Shown here one piece after another: positions 1-9,693 of a stretch of DNA of 64,000 bases (the stretch's first letter is position 1; every line of letters starts with the position of its first letter). A program made the translations under genes and the position numbers. Source of the stretch: Xenorhabdus poinarii G6 (GTDB lineage Bacteria > Pseudomonadota > Gammaproteobacteria > Enterobacterales > Enterobacteriaceae); assembly GCF_000968175.1 (NCBI RefSeq), contig NZ_FO704551.1:620001-684000 (forward strand), read 5' to 3'. Below the pieces are notes generated by a model. It ran no database searches, had not been told where the DNA came from, and saw only the letters and a program-made list of their open reading frames with translations.

Positions 1-55
1 AAGGGGATGGCGCGAAACGCCCGACATATAACGGGGCATGGTCAGATTGCGTCAT
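1..55 (-). CDS. gluQ: Glutamyl-Q tRNA(Asp) synthetase, N-terminal fragment
   Basis: The first 18 codons read MTQSDHAPLYVGRFAPSP and then run off the window edge. YVGRFAPSP is the class I aminoacyl-tRNA synthetase signature at the start of GluQ, which attaches glutamate to queuosine in tRNA(Asp). It lies directly downstream of dksA on the same strand, the usual enterobacterial dksA-gluQ order. Only the start is visible, so the rest of the gene cannot be judged. Confidence 0.85.
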   Translation of the reverse strand, partial: MTQSDHAPLYVGRFAPSP

Positions 56-75
56 AGCAGATTCAATATATAGGG

Positions 76-101
76 AGTACGGCGTCATATAGCGCCGTAC
101 T
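76..101. repeat. Hairpin between dksA and gluQ
   Basis: A perfect 9-bp inverted repeat (agtacggcg / cgccgtact) with an 8-nt loop lies between the dksA stop and the gluQ start. There is no T-run on either side, so it looks more like an attenuating or RNA-stabilising hairpin than a full terminator. Confidence 0.5.
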
Positions 102-113
102 TAACCCTATTCG

Positions 114-569
114 TTAGCCAGCCATTTGTTTTTCACGAATTTCGGCCAACGTTTTACAGTCAATACATAAATCGGCTGTTGGGCGGGCTTCTAAACGGCG
201 GATACCGATTTCAATCCCACAGGATTCACAATAGCCGAAGTCCTCTTCTTCAACTTTTTTCAGTGTTTTTTCGATCTTTTTGATCAACTTACGCTCACGG
301 TCCCGATTGCGTAATTCAAGACTGAATTCTTCTTCTTGTGCCGCACGGTCAACTGGATCAGGGAAGTTTGCTGCCTCATCTTGCATATGAGATACAGTAC
401 GGTCTACTTCATCCCTGAGTTGATTGCGCCATGCTTCCAGAATCAGCTTGAAATGCTCTAACTGGGCATCGTTCATGTATTCTTCGCCTGGCTTTTCCTG
501 GTAAGGCTCAACCCCAGCGATGGCGAGAATGCTCAAGGACGAGGTTTTACGTTTTTGCCCTTCTTGCAT
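114..569 (-). CDS. dksA: RNA polymerase-binding transcription factor DksA
   Basis: DksA enters the secondary channel of RNA polymerase and, with ppGpp, redirects transcription in the stringent response. The 151-residue protein starting [19 protein letters not shown] is nearly identical to E. coli DksA. It has the coiled-coil tip with the acidic DPVDRA segment and the four-cysteine zinc finger (CESC...CIDC) near the C terminus. A longer in-frame reading up to 611 exists, but the ATG at 569 matches the family start. The ppGpp synthetase gene relA is in the same window at 26.1 kb. gluQ follows downstream. Confidence 0.97.
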   Translation of the reverse strand: MQEGQKRKTSSLSILAIAGVEPYQEKPGEEYMNDAQLEHFKLILEAWRNQLRDEVDRTVSHMQDEAANFPDPVDRAAQEEEFSLELRNRDRERKLIKKIEKTLKKVEEEDFGYCESCGIEIGIRRLEARPTADLCIDCKTLAEIREKQMAG

Positions 570-765
570 AATGCTTCTCCTTACACACGCACTATCAAAC
601 GAACCCCCCAACAGTAGGGGGAAAAAAATAGGCCGCTATAAATAGCAGATGACTGCGAGGTTGGCAATTGTTCCTGCCATTAGTTTTGCAATGGTGTGAA
701 GGCAGGCATGTTTACTGCCTAAATATCTCGCAAAACTTGTCTCGTTATCAGGATCTGTTCACAAA

Positions 766-1476
766 TTATCCTATTGATACAAAAGGTAATTTGTCACATA
801 GCACCATCCTGTTTTCTGTCATGCTGGCCTTATAACAAATGACTTCGACCCCGGATTGAACTGCTTGTTCCAACAGAAAAGCATAATCACGGTCAATATG
901 TTTTGCTGCCGCAACCTGATTGATGCCAGAATGTAAAACAGCAAATAACAAGACAGCACGTTGCCCTTGTTGTGCTATCAATGATAGCTCACGTAAATGT
1001 TTTTGCCCCCTAATTGTGACGGCATCGGGAAAATACCCATATTGTTCCTGCAACAATGTCACTGACTTGACCTCAATATAGCAATTAACTTGTTGTTTTG
1101 ACTGTAACAATAAGTCTATGCGGCTTTTCTCTTTTCCATAGCGAATTTCACGACTCACCTGCTCATATCCAGATAATTCCGAAATGCTGTTTTGTGTGAT
1201 CGCTTGATAGGTTAATTCATTGGCTCTGAGTGTATTAACACAAATCCAGTGGCCATCTTGGGTCTGTGTCAGCTCCCAACTGTTCGGGTACTTGCGTTTG
1301 GGATTATCTGATGTGGAATACCACACGGTATCACCCGGTGTGGCACATCCTGTCATGGCACCGGTATTGGCGCAGTGTATCGTGAGCGTTTCTCCTGCTG
1401 GTGTGAGGACATCCGCTAAAAAGCGCTTATAGCGGCGGATTAAGGTAGCGGGTTTCAGAGGGGGTGAAAATTCCAT
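766..1476 (-). CDS. sfsA: SfsA, sugar fermentation stimulation protein
   Basis: The 236-residue protein matches SfsA over its whole length, including the N-terminal [15 protein letters not shown] segment, the HCANTGAM motif and the C-terminal nuclease-like core ([28 protein letters not shown]). SfsA was named for stimulating maltose metabolism in E. coli; its fold suggests nucleic-acid binding and its biochemical role is unsettled. Position between dksA and hrpB is the enterobacterial arrangement, but the RNA ligase-like gene thpR (ligT) that sits between sfsA and hrpB in E. coli is missing: only 150 bp separate the two divergent genes. Confidence 0.93.
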   Translation of the reverse strand: MEFSPPLKPATLIRRYKRFLADVLTPAGETLTIHCANTGAMTGCATPGDTVWYSTSDNPKRKYPNSWELTQTQDGHWICVNTLRANELTYQAITQNSISELSGYEQVSREIRYGKEKSRIDLLLQSKQQVNCYIEVKSVTLLQEQYGYFPDAVTIRGQKHLRELSLIAQQGQRAVLLFAVLHSGINQVAAAKHIDRDYAFLLEQAVQSGVEVICYKASMTENRMVLCDKLPFVSIG

Positions 1477-1629
1477 AAACGTTCCTTTATGAGCCGTGAT
1501 CGAACACGTTCAGAAAACGAAAATATTCTGCCATTGACAGATTCAATGACCTGAAATTCGATGAAATGAAATCAAAGATGCTAATGCTACAATGGCATTC
1601 ATTGAAAGTTAATCCATTAGGGTGATCCT

Positions 1630-4176
1630 GTGTCATTACCAATTTATGACGTCGTAGAATCCGTGATCGCTGCCTTGCAAACGTCGAAACACGTGTTATT
1701 ACATGCGCCAACGGGGGCGGGAAAATCAACGGGGTTGCCGTTGTCAATTTTACATCAGGCACAATTCACGGGGCGCATTATCATGTTGGAGCCGCGGCGC
1801 ATTGCGGCTCGCAGTGTGGCTGAACGATTGGCTGAACAACTCAATGAACCTGTTGGTATGACGGTTGGCTACCGGATGCGATCGGAGAGCAAAGTCAGCG
1901 CTTCTACCCGCCTTGAAGTCGTGACGGAAGGAGTTTTGACGCGAATACTTCAACACGATCCGGAATTAAATGGCATTGATCTCGTGATCCTTGATGAATT
2001 CCATGAACGCAGCTTACAGGCCGATCTTGCTCTGGCTCTGTTATTGGATGTACAGGCCGGGTTACGTGATGACCTGCGGATTTTGGTGATGTCTGCGACA
2101 TTGGATAATCAGCGTCTCTCTTCATTATTACCCGATGCCCCTGTGATTGTGTCAGAAGGGCGCAGCTATCCGGTAACGAGGTCATACCATCCTCTTCCAC
2201 CACATCAGCCTTTTGAACAATCCGTGGCCTCGGCGGTGTTGAGATTATTGCAGCAGGAACCGGGATCGTTATTGCTGTTTTTACCCGGCGTCGGTGAAAT
2301 TCAGCGGGTGTTGTCGCAATTGGAAGGCAAAGTTAATGACGATACGCTGTTGTGCCCGTTGTACGGCGCTTTGTCGTTATCTGAGCAACGCCAGGCAATT
2401 GCGCCAGCACCAGCGGGTCTGCGTAAGGTCGTGTTGGCGACGAATATTGCAGAAACCAGTTTGACGATTGACGGTATTCGTCTGGTCGTAGACAGTGGAC
2501 TGGCGCGTATCAGTCGGTTTGAACCGAAGAGTGGCCTGACCCGCTTGATGACGCAGCGTATCAGCCAGGCATCAATGGTTCAGCGAGCCGGACGTGCCGG
2601 CCGCCTGGAGGCGGGTGTGTGTTGGCATTTATTCAGTCAGGAGCAGGCAGAAAGGGCGAGCGAACACAGTGAACCGGAGATTTTGCATTCAGATCTCAGT
2701 AGTTTGTTGCTCTCGTTATTACAGTGGGGATGTCGTGACAGCCGCCAACTGAATTGGTTGGATAATCCCCCAACGTCAGCATTAACGGTCGCAGAATCCC
2801 TGCTATTGCGACTGGGAGCATTGGATGATCATCGGCAATTGACTTCCCGTGGCTGGCAAATGGCAGAATTGGGCAGTGAACCGCGGTTGGCGGCGATACT
2901 GTGTTCAGGTAAGGAATTGTGTTCAGGTAAAGCATCGCCTGCGGGTAAAGATCATGAAGATAAAGACCGCGATGATGCCGCGCTGATAACAGCAGCGAAG
3001 CTGGTCGCCATTCTGGAAGAACCCCCGCGTCGTGGACAGCCGGATCTTCTCCATTGGATGATGACGAATCCGCGTCATTGGCAACAACGAACGCATCAGC
3101 TTGTCAGGCGTCTTGCCGGCAGACGGGTAAATCAACGTAATAGACGACACCTTGAAAACCTATCTGAAAATATCAGGTTAGATCTTGTGCCTGAACTATT
3201 AGTACAGGGGTTTTCCGATAGGATTGCTAAACAGCGTGATAATCTTGGGCGTTTTCAGTTAGCGAATGGTTTGGGCGTGGCGCTGGAGCGTGAAGAGGCG
3301 CTTTCGGGAGAGGCTTGGCTGGTTATTCCTTCACTCCATTTTCTCTCATTAGCGCCAGGGAATACGTCCCCTGATGCTCGTGTTTTGCTTGCTTGCCCGC
3401 TAGAGATTGAACAAATCAAAAAACAACATCCACGGTTGTTTACTGAGCATACAAGTGTAGAGTGGGATAATCATAAGGGTTCATTACGGGCATGGCGGCG
3501 TTGGCAATGTGGTCGGCTGATTGTCAAAGCACAGCCTTTGGCAAAACCGTCGGCAGCGGAATTACAGGAAGCTTTACTGAATTGGGTCAGGCAGGAAGGT
3601 TTATCGACATTAAATTGGTCACAAGACGCGTTGCAGTTGCGTATTCGTTTGCAAAGGGCAACAGAATGGCTACCGGAAGAGGAATGGCCTGTAGTGGATG
3701 ACGAAGCGTTGTTGGATTCCCTTGAACAGTGGTTGACGCCAGCCTTGGAAGGTGTTGATGATTTGAAAGGGTTACGCCAGATTGAATTGTCATCCTGTTT
3801 AATGGGTTTGCTGAACTGGCAGCAGCGGCAGATACTGGATAATGAATTGCCGACTAATTACACTGTGCCAACGGGTAGCAAGATTGCTATTCAGTATTTT
3901 AACGATAAGCTCCCGGTGCTGTCTGTCAAGATGCAGGAAATGTACGGAGAGCAGCAAAATCCGACATTAGCAAAAGGGCGGATTCCGGTTGCGATTGAGT
4001 TGTTATCCCCTGCCCATCGACCATTACAGATCACGCAAGATCTCACCGCGTTTTGGCGGGGAGCTTATCGTGAGGTACAAAAAGAGATGAAAGGGCGTTA
4101 CCCCAAACATTTATGGCCGGATGATCCGGCTAATACCGCACCGACGAGGCGCGTGAAGAAATATCTGTCTTTGTGA
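1630..4176 (+). CDS. hrpB: ATP-dependent helicase HrpB (DEAH family)
   Basis: HrpB is a DExH-box RNA/DNA helicase of unclear physiological role. Visible motifs: Walker A APTGAGKST near residue 30, DEFHER (motif II) near 120, SAT (motif III), and QRAGRAGR (motif VI) near 320, followed by the HA2/OB region and the family C-terminal domain ending in RRVKKYLSL. The start is a GTG preceded by AGGGTGAT. At 848 residues it is slightly longer than the E. coli protein. The extra length includes a hydrophilic insertion (about residues 430-447, containing two CSGK units) encoded by a short direct repeat around 2908-2935. mrcB follows 56 bp downstream on the same strand. Confidence 0.95.
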   Translation: MSLPIYDVVESVIAALQTSKHVLLHAPTGAGKSTGLPLSILHQAQFTGRIIMLEPRRIAARSVAERLAEQLNEPVGMTVGYRMRSESKVSASTRLEVVTEGVLTRILQHDPELNGIDLVILDEFHERSLQADLALALLLDVQAGLRDDLRILVMSATLDNQRLSSLLPDAPVIVSEGRSYPVTRSYHPLPPHQPFEQSVASAVLRLLQQEPGSLLLFLPGVGEIQRVLSQLEGKVNDDTLLCPLYGALSLSEQRQAIAPAPAGLRKVVLATNIAETSLTIDGIRLVVDSGLARISRFEPKSGLTRLMTQRISQASMVQRAGRAGRLEAGVCWHLFSQEQAERASEHSEPEILHSDLSSLLLSLLQWGCRDSRQLNWLDNPPTSALTVAESLLLRLGALDDHRQLTSRGWQMAELGSEPRLAAILCSGKELCSGKASPAGKDHEDKDRDDAALITAAKLVAILEEPPRRGQPDLLHWMMTNPRHWQQRTHQLVRRLAGRRVNQRNRRHLENLSENIRLDLVPELLVQGFSDRIAKQRDNLGRFQLANGLGVALEREEALSGEAWLVIPSLHFLSLAPGNTSPDARVLLACPLEIEQIKKQHPRLFTEHTSVEWDNHKGSLRAWRRWQCGRLIVKAQPLAKPSAAELQEALLNWVRQEGLSTLNWSQDALQLRIRLQRATEWLPEEEWPVVDDEALLDSLEQWLTPALEGVDDLKGLRQIELSSCLMGLLNWQQRQILDNELPTNYTVPTGSKIAIQYFNDKLPVLSVKMQEMYGEQQNPTLAKGRIPVAIELLSPAHRPLQITQDLTAFWRGAYREVQKEMKGRYPKHLWPDDPANTAPTRRVKKYLSL

Positions 4177-4232
4177 AGTGAGTTACCTGTATTGAACAAA
4201 TCGGTATTTAACAAAGAATTGGAGAATTCGGT

Positions 4233-6716
4233 ATGTCTGATGATGATCGTCAGCCAATCGGACGCAAGGGTAAAAAATCAGGACTTCGTCGTGGATGGGC
4301 GTCTAAAAAACGCGATCGGCGGGATCACTATGATGATGAAAATGATGATTTTGACGACGATGAGGATGAAGTCATGACTGACAAAAGGAAGAACACCCAC
4401 AAGTCTGAGGCCCGGCAGTCTAAGAAAGGTCGTCGCCGGTTTTTGTGGTTGCTACTGAAAATCGTGATTGTATTGGCCGTGCTGACGGTCATATATGGTT
4501 TCTATCTGGATAATAAAATTCGCCAGCGTATCGACGGTAAAGTCTGGGATTTACCCGCGGCGGTGTATGGTCGGGTGGTCAGCCTTGAGCCGGGAATGAA
4601 TTACAGCAAAGACGAAATGATCCGTTTGCTGGAAGGTATGCAGTATCGAAAAGTAACGAAAATCATGCGACCAGGTGAATTTGTGGTCAAGGGGAATCGT
4701 ATTCAAATGTTACGACGCCCGTTTGATTTCCCTGACGGTAAAGAAGGGCAAATTCAGGCGCGATTGACGTTTGATAATAATCATCTTACCGACATTGAAA
4801 ACATGGAAAACCAGCGTCAGTTTGGTTTTTTCCGTCTTGATCCGAAATTAATCACGATGATGCAATCACCGAATGGTGAACAGCGTTTATTTGTCCCGCG
4901 TGATGGTTTTCCCGATTTGTTGATTCAGACGTTGCTGGAAACGGAAGACCGCTATTTCTATGAACATGATGGGATCAGGCCGCTTTCTATTTTCCGCGCT
5001 GTATTGGCTAATTTGACAGCCGGTCGCACGGTGCAGGGAGGAAGTACCCTGACGCAGCAGTTAGTGAAAAACTTGTTTCTTTCCAATGAACGTACCTTGA
5101 GCCGGAAAGCGAATGAAGCACTGATGGCCGTGCTAATGGACGCCCGTTATAGCAAGGATCGCATTCTTGAACTGTATTTGAATGAAGTGTATTTGGGGCA
5201 AAGTGGTGACGAGCAGATCCGGGGTTTCCCGCTGGCAAGTTTGTACTATTTTGGCCGTCCAATTGATGAATTGAGTCTGGATCAGCAGGCATTACTGGTG
5301 GGAATGGTCAAAGGGGCTTCTTTGTATAACCCATGGCGCAATCCTAAAATCGCACTGGAGAGACGTAATGTCGTTTTGAAAATCCTTCAGAATCGCAAAA
5401 TCATCGATCAGGAACTGTATGATCTGCTGAGTGCCCGCCCACTGGGCGTCAAACCGAAAAGCGAATCGATCACACCGCAACCGGCCTTTATGCAGTTGGT
5501 ACGTCAGGAATTGCAGGAAAAATTGGGCGATAAGGTTAATGATCTGTCAGGTGTGAAAATTTTCACCACGTTAGATCCGGTTTCGCAGGATGCCGCGGAA
5601 AAAGCCGTGGAAGAGGGGGTTGCCGCATTACGGGTATCGCGTCATGTCCCTGATCTGGAAGGTGCGATAGTCATCGTTGACCGTATTAGTGGTGAAATTC
5701 GTGCGATGGTGGGCGGGGCGCAACCCCAATACGCTGGATTTAACCGGGCATTGAATGCCCGGCGTTTGATTGGTTCTCTTGCTAAGCCAGCCACTTATCT
5801 GACGGCACTGAGTCAGCCGGATAAATACCGTTTTAATACCTGGCTGGCAGATGAACCTATCTCCATTCCTCAGGCAGGGGGTAAGCCCTGGGAGCCGAGG
5901 AACTTTAGTCGTACTTTCAGTGGGCGTGTCATGCTGATTGATGCGTTAGCGCGTTCGATGAATGTACCGACGGTCAATCTGGGGTTGGATGTTGGGTTAG
6001 ATCACATTGCCAATACCTTGGTTGCGCTTGGTATTCCCGCGAAAGAAATTCAGCAAGTGCCGTCCATGTTGTTAGGTGCGATGAACCTGACCCCAATGGA
6101 GATGGCACAAGAGTTTCAGACGATTGGCAGCGGTGGTAATCGGGCAAAACTTTCCGCATTGCGCTCTATTCTTGCCGAAGATGGTACGGTTGTTTACCAG
6201 AGCTACCCACAGGCGGAACGCACAGTCCCACCACAGGCTGCTTACCTGACATTGTACGGTATGCAGCAGGTTGTGGAGAGAGGCACCGGGCGGGCGCTGG
6301 CCGGAAAATATGGCCAATATCATCTGGCCGGTAAAACAGGAACGACCAATGATCTGCGCGACAGTTGGTTTACTGGCATTGATGGTAAGGAAGTCGTGGT
6401 TGTTTGGACTGGACGTGATGACAACGGCCCAACTAAGTTAACCGGGGCGACAGGAGCGTTGAAAATCTATCAACGTTATCTGGAAAATGGGACGCCATTG
6501 GCACTGAATAATTCTCCACCGGAAGGCATTGTCGACATGTCAGTCAATGAGGATGGTAGTTTTAACTGTGACGGCGGGGGTATCAGGGTATTGCCAGTTT
6601 GGACTGATGCTCCACAAAGCTTGTGTCAGCAATCGGTATCACAGCCCATCGAGGAAGGTAAAGAAGAAGCGCCCGATTGGTTGCGTGAGATGTTTGGCCA
6701 GTCATCGCCGCAGTAA
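4233..6716 (+). CDS. mrcB: Penicillin-binding protein 1B (bifunctional transglycosylase/transpeptidase)
   Basis: PBP1B polymerises and cross-links peptidoglycan. The 827-residue protein has a charged cytoplasmic N terminus rich in Asp/Lys, one membrane segment (about 70-91), a UB2H region (about 110-195), a glycosyltransferase domain with the catalytic Glu in ETEDRYFYEHDG and the GGSTLTQQLVKN motif, and a transpeptidase domain with SLAKP (active Ser), SMN and KTGTTN. The ATG at 4233 has GGAG 8 nt upstream. In E. coli the fhuACDB siderophore genes follow mrcB; here a cold-shock gene does. Confidence 0.96.
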   Translation: MSDDDRQPIGRKGKKSGLRRGWASKKRDRRDHYDDENDDFDDDEDEVMTDKRKNTHKSEARQSKKGRRRFLWLLLKIVIVLAVLTVIYGFYLDNKIRQRIDGKVWDLPAAVYGRVVSLEPGMNYSKDEMIRLLEGMQYRKVTKIMRPGEFVVKGNRIQMLRRPFDFPDGKEGQIQARLTFDNNHLTDIENMENQRQFGFFRLDPKLITMMQSPNGEQRLFVPRDGFPDLLIQTLLETEDRYFYEHDGIRPLSIFRAVLANLTAGRTVQGGSTLTQQLVKNLFLSNERTLSRKANEALMAVLMDARYSKDRILELYLNEVYLGQSGDEQIRGFPLASLYYFGRPIDELSLDQQALLVGMVKGASLYNPWRNPKIALERRNVVLKILQNRKIIDQELYDLLSARPLGVKPKSESITPQPAFMQLVRQELQEKLGDKVNDLSGVKIFTTLDPVSQDAAEKAVEEGVAALRVSRHVPDLEGAIVIVDRISGEIRAMVGGAQPQYAGFNRALNARRLIGSLAKPATYLTALSQPDKYRFNTWLADEPISIPQAGGKPWEPRNFSRTFSGRVMLIDALARSMNVPTVNLGLDVGLDHIANTLVALGIPAKEIQQVPSMLLGAMNLTPMEMAQEFQTIGSGGNRAKLSALRSILAEDGTVVYQSYPQAERTVPPQAAYLTLYGMQQVVERGTGRALAGKYGQYHLAGKTGTTNDLRDSWFTGIDGKEVVVVWTGRDDNGPTKLTGATGALKIYQRYLENGTPLALNNSPPEGIVDMSVNEDGSFNCDGGGIRVLPVWTDAPQSLCQQSVSQPIEEGKEEAPDWLREMFGQSSPQ

Positions 6717-6749
6717 CAATCGCAGCTATCATTAGCGATAAAATAGGAT

Positions 6750-6779
6750 GCCCTATCCAAAATCATGGATAGGGCGTTT
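6750..6779 (+). terminator. Terminator-like hairpin after mrcB
   Basis: A 10-bp perfect stem (gccctatcca / tggatagggc) with a 6-nt loop follows the mrcB stop by 33 bp. The tail (gttta) is only weakly T-rich. Confidence 0.6.
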
Positions 6780-7172
6780 AAATCCTGCAACGTACTCACT
6801 CCCCAAACACTTAAAAAGATAACGGCTAAGATCGTGAACGAGCTTAGGGTCAGAAACAATATACGATTGTTGAGGATTTTCAGCCGCCGGGTCAACCCAC
6901 TGATTAAAAAGGAATCAATAACAAGGGGGGAAAATAACAAAGAAAAATAGCAAATAAAGTTTGCTATATCAGCAGAGATATGAGTTAATAGCGTCATCGG
7001 TTTGGAAGTGCAGACCTATTTATGACAAGCAAGTTTAAAGCAGTTCACCATTTAGCGTTATCCATGATATACCTTCATTGCGAATTCCTTCTAATTAGTT
7101 CCCATAAGTAAGTACATTAAAAACAAACCTCATCCCGCCTTATGGCAACGTAAAAAATTTAAAGGAACTCCT
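6780..7172. other. Gene-poor stretch upstream of the cold-shock gene
   Basis: About 390 AT-rich bases. The part nearest the cold-shock start probably holds its promoter and the long 5' leader typical of csp mRNAs; an AAAGGAAC ribosome-binding site lies just before the ATG at 7173. Short hydrophobic frames on the minus strand lack a ribosome-binding site and are not called. Confidence 0.5.
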
Positions 7173-7385
7173 ATGTCCAATACAATGACTGGTTTAGTAA
7201 AATGGTTTAATAACGATAAAGGCTTCGGTTTTATCTCTCCAAAAGATGGCAGCAAAGATGTGTTCGTTCACTATTCTGCAATCCAAAGTAATGATTTCAA
7301 AAGCTTAGACGAAGGCCAGGAAGTTTCATTTACCATCGAAAAAGGTATGAAAGGTCCAGCTGCTGCAAATGTGGTAGTGCTCTAA
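7173..7385 (+). CDS. Cold-shock protein, CspA family (CspE/CspC type)
   Basis: This is a 70-residue single OB-fold RNA/DNA chaperone that melts RNA secondary structure. The RNA-binding motifs RNP1 (KGFGFISP) and RNP2 (VFVHYSAI) are intact, and the start [17 protein letters not shown] is typical of the family. It sits where fhuACDB lies in E. coli. A short zinc-ribbon frame begins 7 nt after its stop (see 7392-7514), and a strong terminator closes the unit at 7540. Which paralogue it is (CspC, CspE or a cold-induced member) cannot be decided from sequence alone. The dicistron with the zinc-ribbon microprotein resembles cold-inducible csp transcripts. Confidence 0.95.
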   Translation: MSNTMTGLVKWFNNDKGFGFISPKDGSKDVFVHYSAIQSNDFKSLDEGQEVSFTIEKGMKGPAAANVVVL

Positions 7386-7391
7386 GGCGAC

Positions 7392-7514
7392 ATCTATTTC
7401 AGATGTCCATGCTGTAAAGGCTCGCAGTATCGGAGATATCTCTTTGATGTATCAAAAAGTAATCCATACGGAGCAAGATGCATTTTTTGTAAATCGGTTA
7501 TGTTGCCTGTTTAA
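7392..7514 (+). CDS. Putative YmcF/YnfQ-like zinc-ribbon microprotein, non-AUG start
   Basis: Directly after the cold-shock stop, and in frame with it, an open frame of 40 codons begins at ATC (7392) and reads IYFRCPCCKGSQYRRYLFDV, then a second half with GARCIFCKS. The cysteines at positions 5/8 and 30/33 form a two-knuckle zinc-ribbon pattern. Small proteins of this kind (YmcF, YnfQ) are encoded right behind csp genes in E. coli. No ATG lies before the first cysteine pair; AAGG at 7384-7387 could serve as ribosome-binding site for the ATC, and readthrough of the csp stop is the alternative. The pattern strongly suggests a real protein; the start is inferred. Confidence 0.65.
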   Translation: MYFRCPCCKGSQYRRYLFDVSKSNPYGARCIFCKSVMLPV

Positions 7515-7539
7515 CTAGGCGTATCATCCGATAATGAAA

Positions 7540-7562
7540 CCTCGCAAACGCGGGGTTTTTTA
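7540..7562 (+). terminator. Rho-independent terminator of the cold-shock operon
   Basis: A 6-bp stem (cctcgc / gcgggg, one U-G pair) with an AAAC loop is followed by six T residues. It ends the rightward csp unit, 25 bp after the microprotein stop. Confidence 0.85.
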
Positions 7563-7672
7563 TTGCCTGAAAATCAATAAGGCAAATAAGCGGTCACCAT
7601 TCGGGTGATACCCGCGTTGGGAAAAAATTTCTCAGACACCACAGGATTGTCGCGCCTGAGAAAGTCCAACTT

Positions 7673-8956
7673 TTATTTCAGTTTTGCAAAACAGCGTGCT
7701 GCTGCATCAACCGTGCGTTGAATATCTTCATCTGAGTGAGCAATGGACATAAATCCTGCTTCAAATGCAGAAGGTGCTAGGTAAATACCTTCATCCAGCA
7801 TTAAGTGGAAGAATTGCTTGAAGCGTTCTACATCACATTGCATGACATCCTGATAGCAGGTAACACGTTCTGCATCGGTAAAGAAAATACCGAACATGCC
7901 ACCAACGTAGTTAACCACCAACGGAATGCCTGCTTTTGCCGCGGCATTTTTTAACCCCGTTGCCAGATTATGCGTCAGTTCATTTAAACGCGTATGAACA
8001 CCTGCTTGGGCAACTTCTTTCAAACAAGCCAGCCCGGCAGCCATAGCAATGGGATTACCAGAAAGCGTTCCTGCCTGATAAACCGGGCCGGTTGGTGCCA
8101 GTTTTTCCATAATGTCAAGACGGCCACCAAAAGCACCGACAGGCATACCGCCACCAATGATTTTACCGAGAGAGGTGAGATCGGGTTTAACATTGTAATA
8201 CGCTTGTGCCCCACCTAGTGCGACTCGAAATCCCGTCATTACCTCATCAATAATGAGCAAAGCGCCAAATTCATCACATAACTTACGCAAACCCGGCAGA
8301 AATTCCGGCTGTGGCAGAATGCAGTTCATGTTACCCGCGACAGGTTCGACAATAATACAGGCGATCTCCGCCGGGTATTTTTCGAAAGCCTCACGGACGG
8401 AATTCAGATCATTGTAGATGCAGGTCAGTGTGTGTTTTGCAAAATCGGCAGGCACGCCAGGCGAGTTTGGCTGACCCATCGTCAGGGCACCCGAACCGGC
8501 TTTTACCAGCAAACAATCAGCATGGCCGTGGTAGCAACCTTCGAATTTAATAATTTTGTCACGTTGAGTATAACCGCGAGCCAGACGAATGGCGCTCATT
8601 GTGGCTTCTGTACCTGAATTCACCATCCGAACACTATCCATGGAAGGCATCAGCTCGGTAACCCGTTTTGCCATCTCGACTTCGGCCGCGGTGGGTGCAC
8701 CAAAGCTCAAACCACGTTCAGCAGCTTCAATAACGGCATTGCGGATCGCCGAGTGATTATGCCCAAGTATCATTGGTCCCCATGAGCCGACATAATCGAT
8801 ATAAACATTGTCATCAACATCATAAAGGTAGGCACCGTCGGCACGTTGAATAAAAATCGGTGTACCACCAACACCATTAAAAGCACGTACAGGTGAATTG
8901 ACACCACCGGGGATCACCTGTTTTGCCTGAGAATAAAGCGTTTCGGACTGACTCAT
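7673..8956 (-). CDS. hemL: Glutamate-1-semialdehyde 2,1-aminomutase
   Basis: HemL is a PLP-dependent aminomutase that converts glutamate-1-semialdehyde to 5-aminolevulinate, the first committed haem precursor in the C5 pathway. The 427-residue protein matches E. coli HemL along its length ([38 protein letters not shown]). The PLP lysine lies in [16 protein letters not shown]. The start at 8956 is chosen because [18 protein letters not shown] matches the family and AGGAG lies 8 nt upstream; a longer reading to 9028 has no support. It is convergent with the cold-shock unit. Confidence 0.97.
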   Translation of the reverse strand: MSQSETLYSQAKQVIPGGVNSPVRAFNGVGGTPIFIQRADGAYLYDVDDNVYIDYVGSWGPMILGHNHSAIRNAVIEAAERGLSFGAPTAAEVEMAKRVTELMPSMDSVRMVNSGTEATMSAIRLARGYTQRDKIIKFEGCYHGHADCLLVKAGSGALTMGQPNSPGVPADFAKHTLTCIYNDLNSVREAFEKYPAEIACIIVEPVAGNMNCILPQPEFLPGLRKLCDEFGALLIIDEVMTGFRVALGGAQAYYNVKPDLTSLGKIIGGGMPVGAFGGRLDIMEKLAPTGPVYQAGTLSGNPIAMAAGLACLKEVAQAGVHTRLNELTHNLATGLKNAAAKAGIPLVVNYVGGMFGIFFTDAERVTCYQDVMQCDVERFKQFFHLMLDEGIYLAPSAFEAGFMSIAHSDEDIQRTVDAAARCFAKLK

Positions 8957-9231
8957 TGATAAAAGCTCCTGAAAGATAACGGTATATACCCCCATTTTCC
9001 AAGCAGTGGCTTGAAATCCATTGGGCATAGAGACGAGAATGCCATTCTAAAGTACCCTGATAGGGAAGCCAAATTCTCAAATGGAGAAAGGGGGGAATGG
9101 TGTGTTGTCACATTCGTGTGGCAAAACTTGAACGAATTAGTCAGGTATTAGATAATCGCGGCTAACTGATCAGAAAGCACAAAGAAGACTTTCCGAGAAT
9201 TATGACCGGAAAACCGGACTGGAGTAAAAAT

Positions 9232-9576
9232 ATGAGCGATGATGCTGCACTGCCTTTGCAGTTTACTGATGCCGCAGCCAATAAAGTCAAAATACTGGTT
9301 GCTGATGAAGATAACCCGAACTTACGTCTGCGGGTCTATATTACCGGTGGCGGTTGTAGCGGCTTCCAGTATGGTTTCACTTTTGATGACCAAATTAACG
9401 AAGGTGATTTGACGATCCAAAAACAAGGGGTTGAGCTGGTGATTGATCCAATGAGTCTGCAATATCTGGTAGGCGGTTGCGTAGATTACACGGAAGGATT
9501 GGAAGGCTCGCGTTTTATTGTGACCAACCCGAATGCAAAAACCACCTGTGGTTGTGGTTCTTCTTTCAGTATCTGA
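9232..9576 (+). CDS. erpA: Iron-sulfur cluster insertion protein ErpA (A-type carrier)
   Basis: ErpA delivers Fe-S clusters to apoproteins, including enzymes of isoprenoid synthesis and respiration. The 114-residue protein has the conserved cysteines in [11 protein letters not shown] and the C-terminal [11 protein letters not shown]. The ATG at 9232 ([11 protein letters not shown]) is preceded by GGAG with a 7-nt spacer. An upstream in-frame ATG at 9202 is not supported by homology. In place of the Ser found in the E. coli GGSVDYTE segment there is a Cys (GGCVDYTE). clcA and yadS, neighbours in E. coli, are absent. An accessory block begins right after this gene. Confidence 0.96.
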   Translation: MSDDAALPLQFTDAAANKVKILVADEDNPNLRLRVYITGGGCSGFQYGFTFDDQINEGDLTIQKQGVELVIDPMSLQYLVGGCVDYTEGLEGSRFIVTNPNAKTTCGCGSSFSI

Positions 9577-9604
9577 TTGAAAGATGAACTGTTGTCATGA
9601 TGTG

Positions 9605-9632
9605 GCAAAAAATGGCCTCCTGGTTAGGAGGC
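9605..9632 (-). terminator. Terminator of the XRE-cupin regulator gene
   Basis: On the minus strand a gcctcc / ggaggc stem with a TAACCA loop is followed by a T-rich tail (cattttttg). It lies 60 bp beyond the stop of the regulator gene at 9694. It may also stop erpA transcripts coming the other way. Confidence 0.65.
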
Positions 9633-9693
9633 TAATGCTAATAAACAAGGAGGAGTATTAATGTATTTTATTAATACAACAGAGCGTGATTTT

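Noticed and set aside
1487..1762. Possible thpR (ligT) remnant between sfsA and hrpB
   Set aside because: The frame shows no similarity to RNA 2'-phosphodiesterase motifs (HxTx) and mostly overlaps hrpB; the gene is simply absent.
6626..6997. Minus-strand hydrophobic frame of 123 codons after mrcB
   Set aside because: It overlaps the mrcB 3' end and its terminator, has no ribosome-binding site before its ATG, and the hydrophobic part could arise from AT-rich intergenic sequence.
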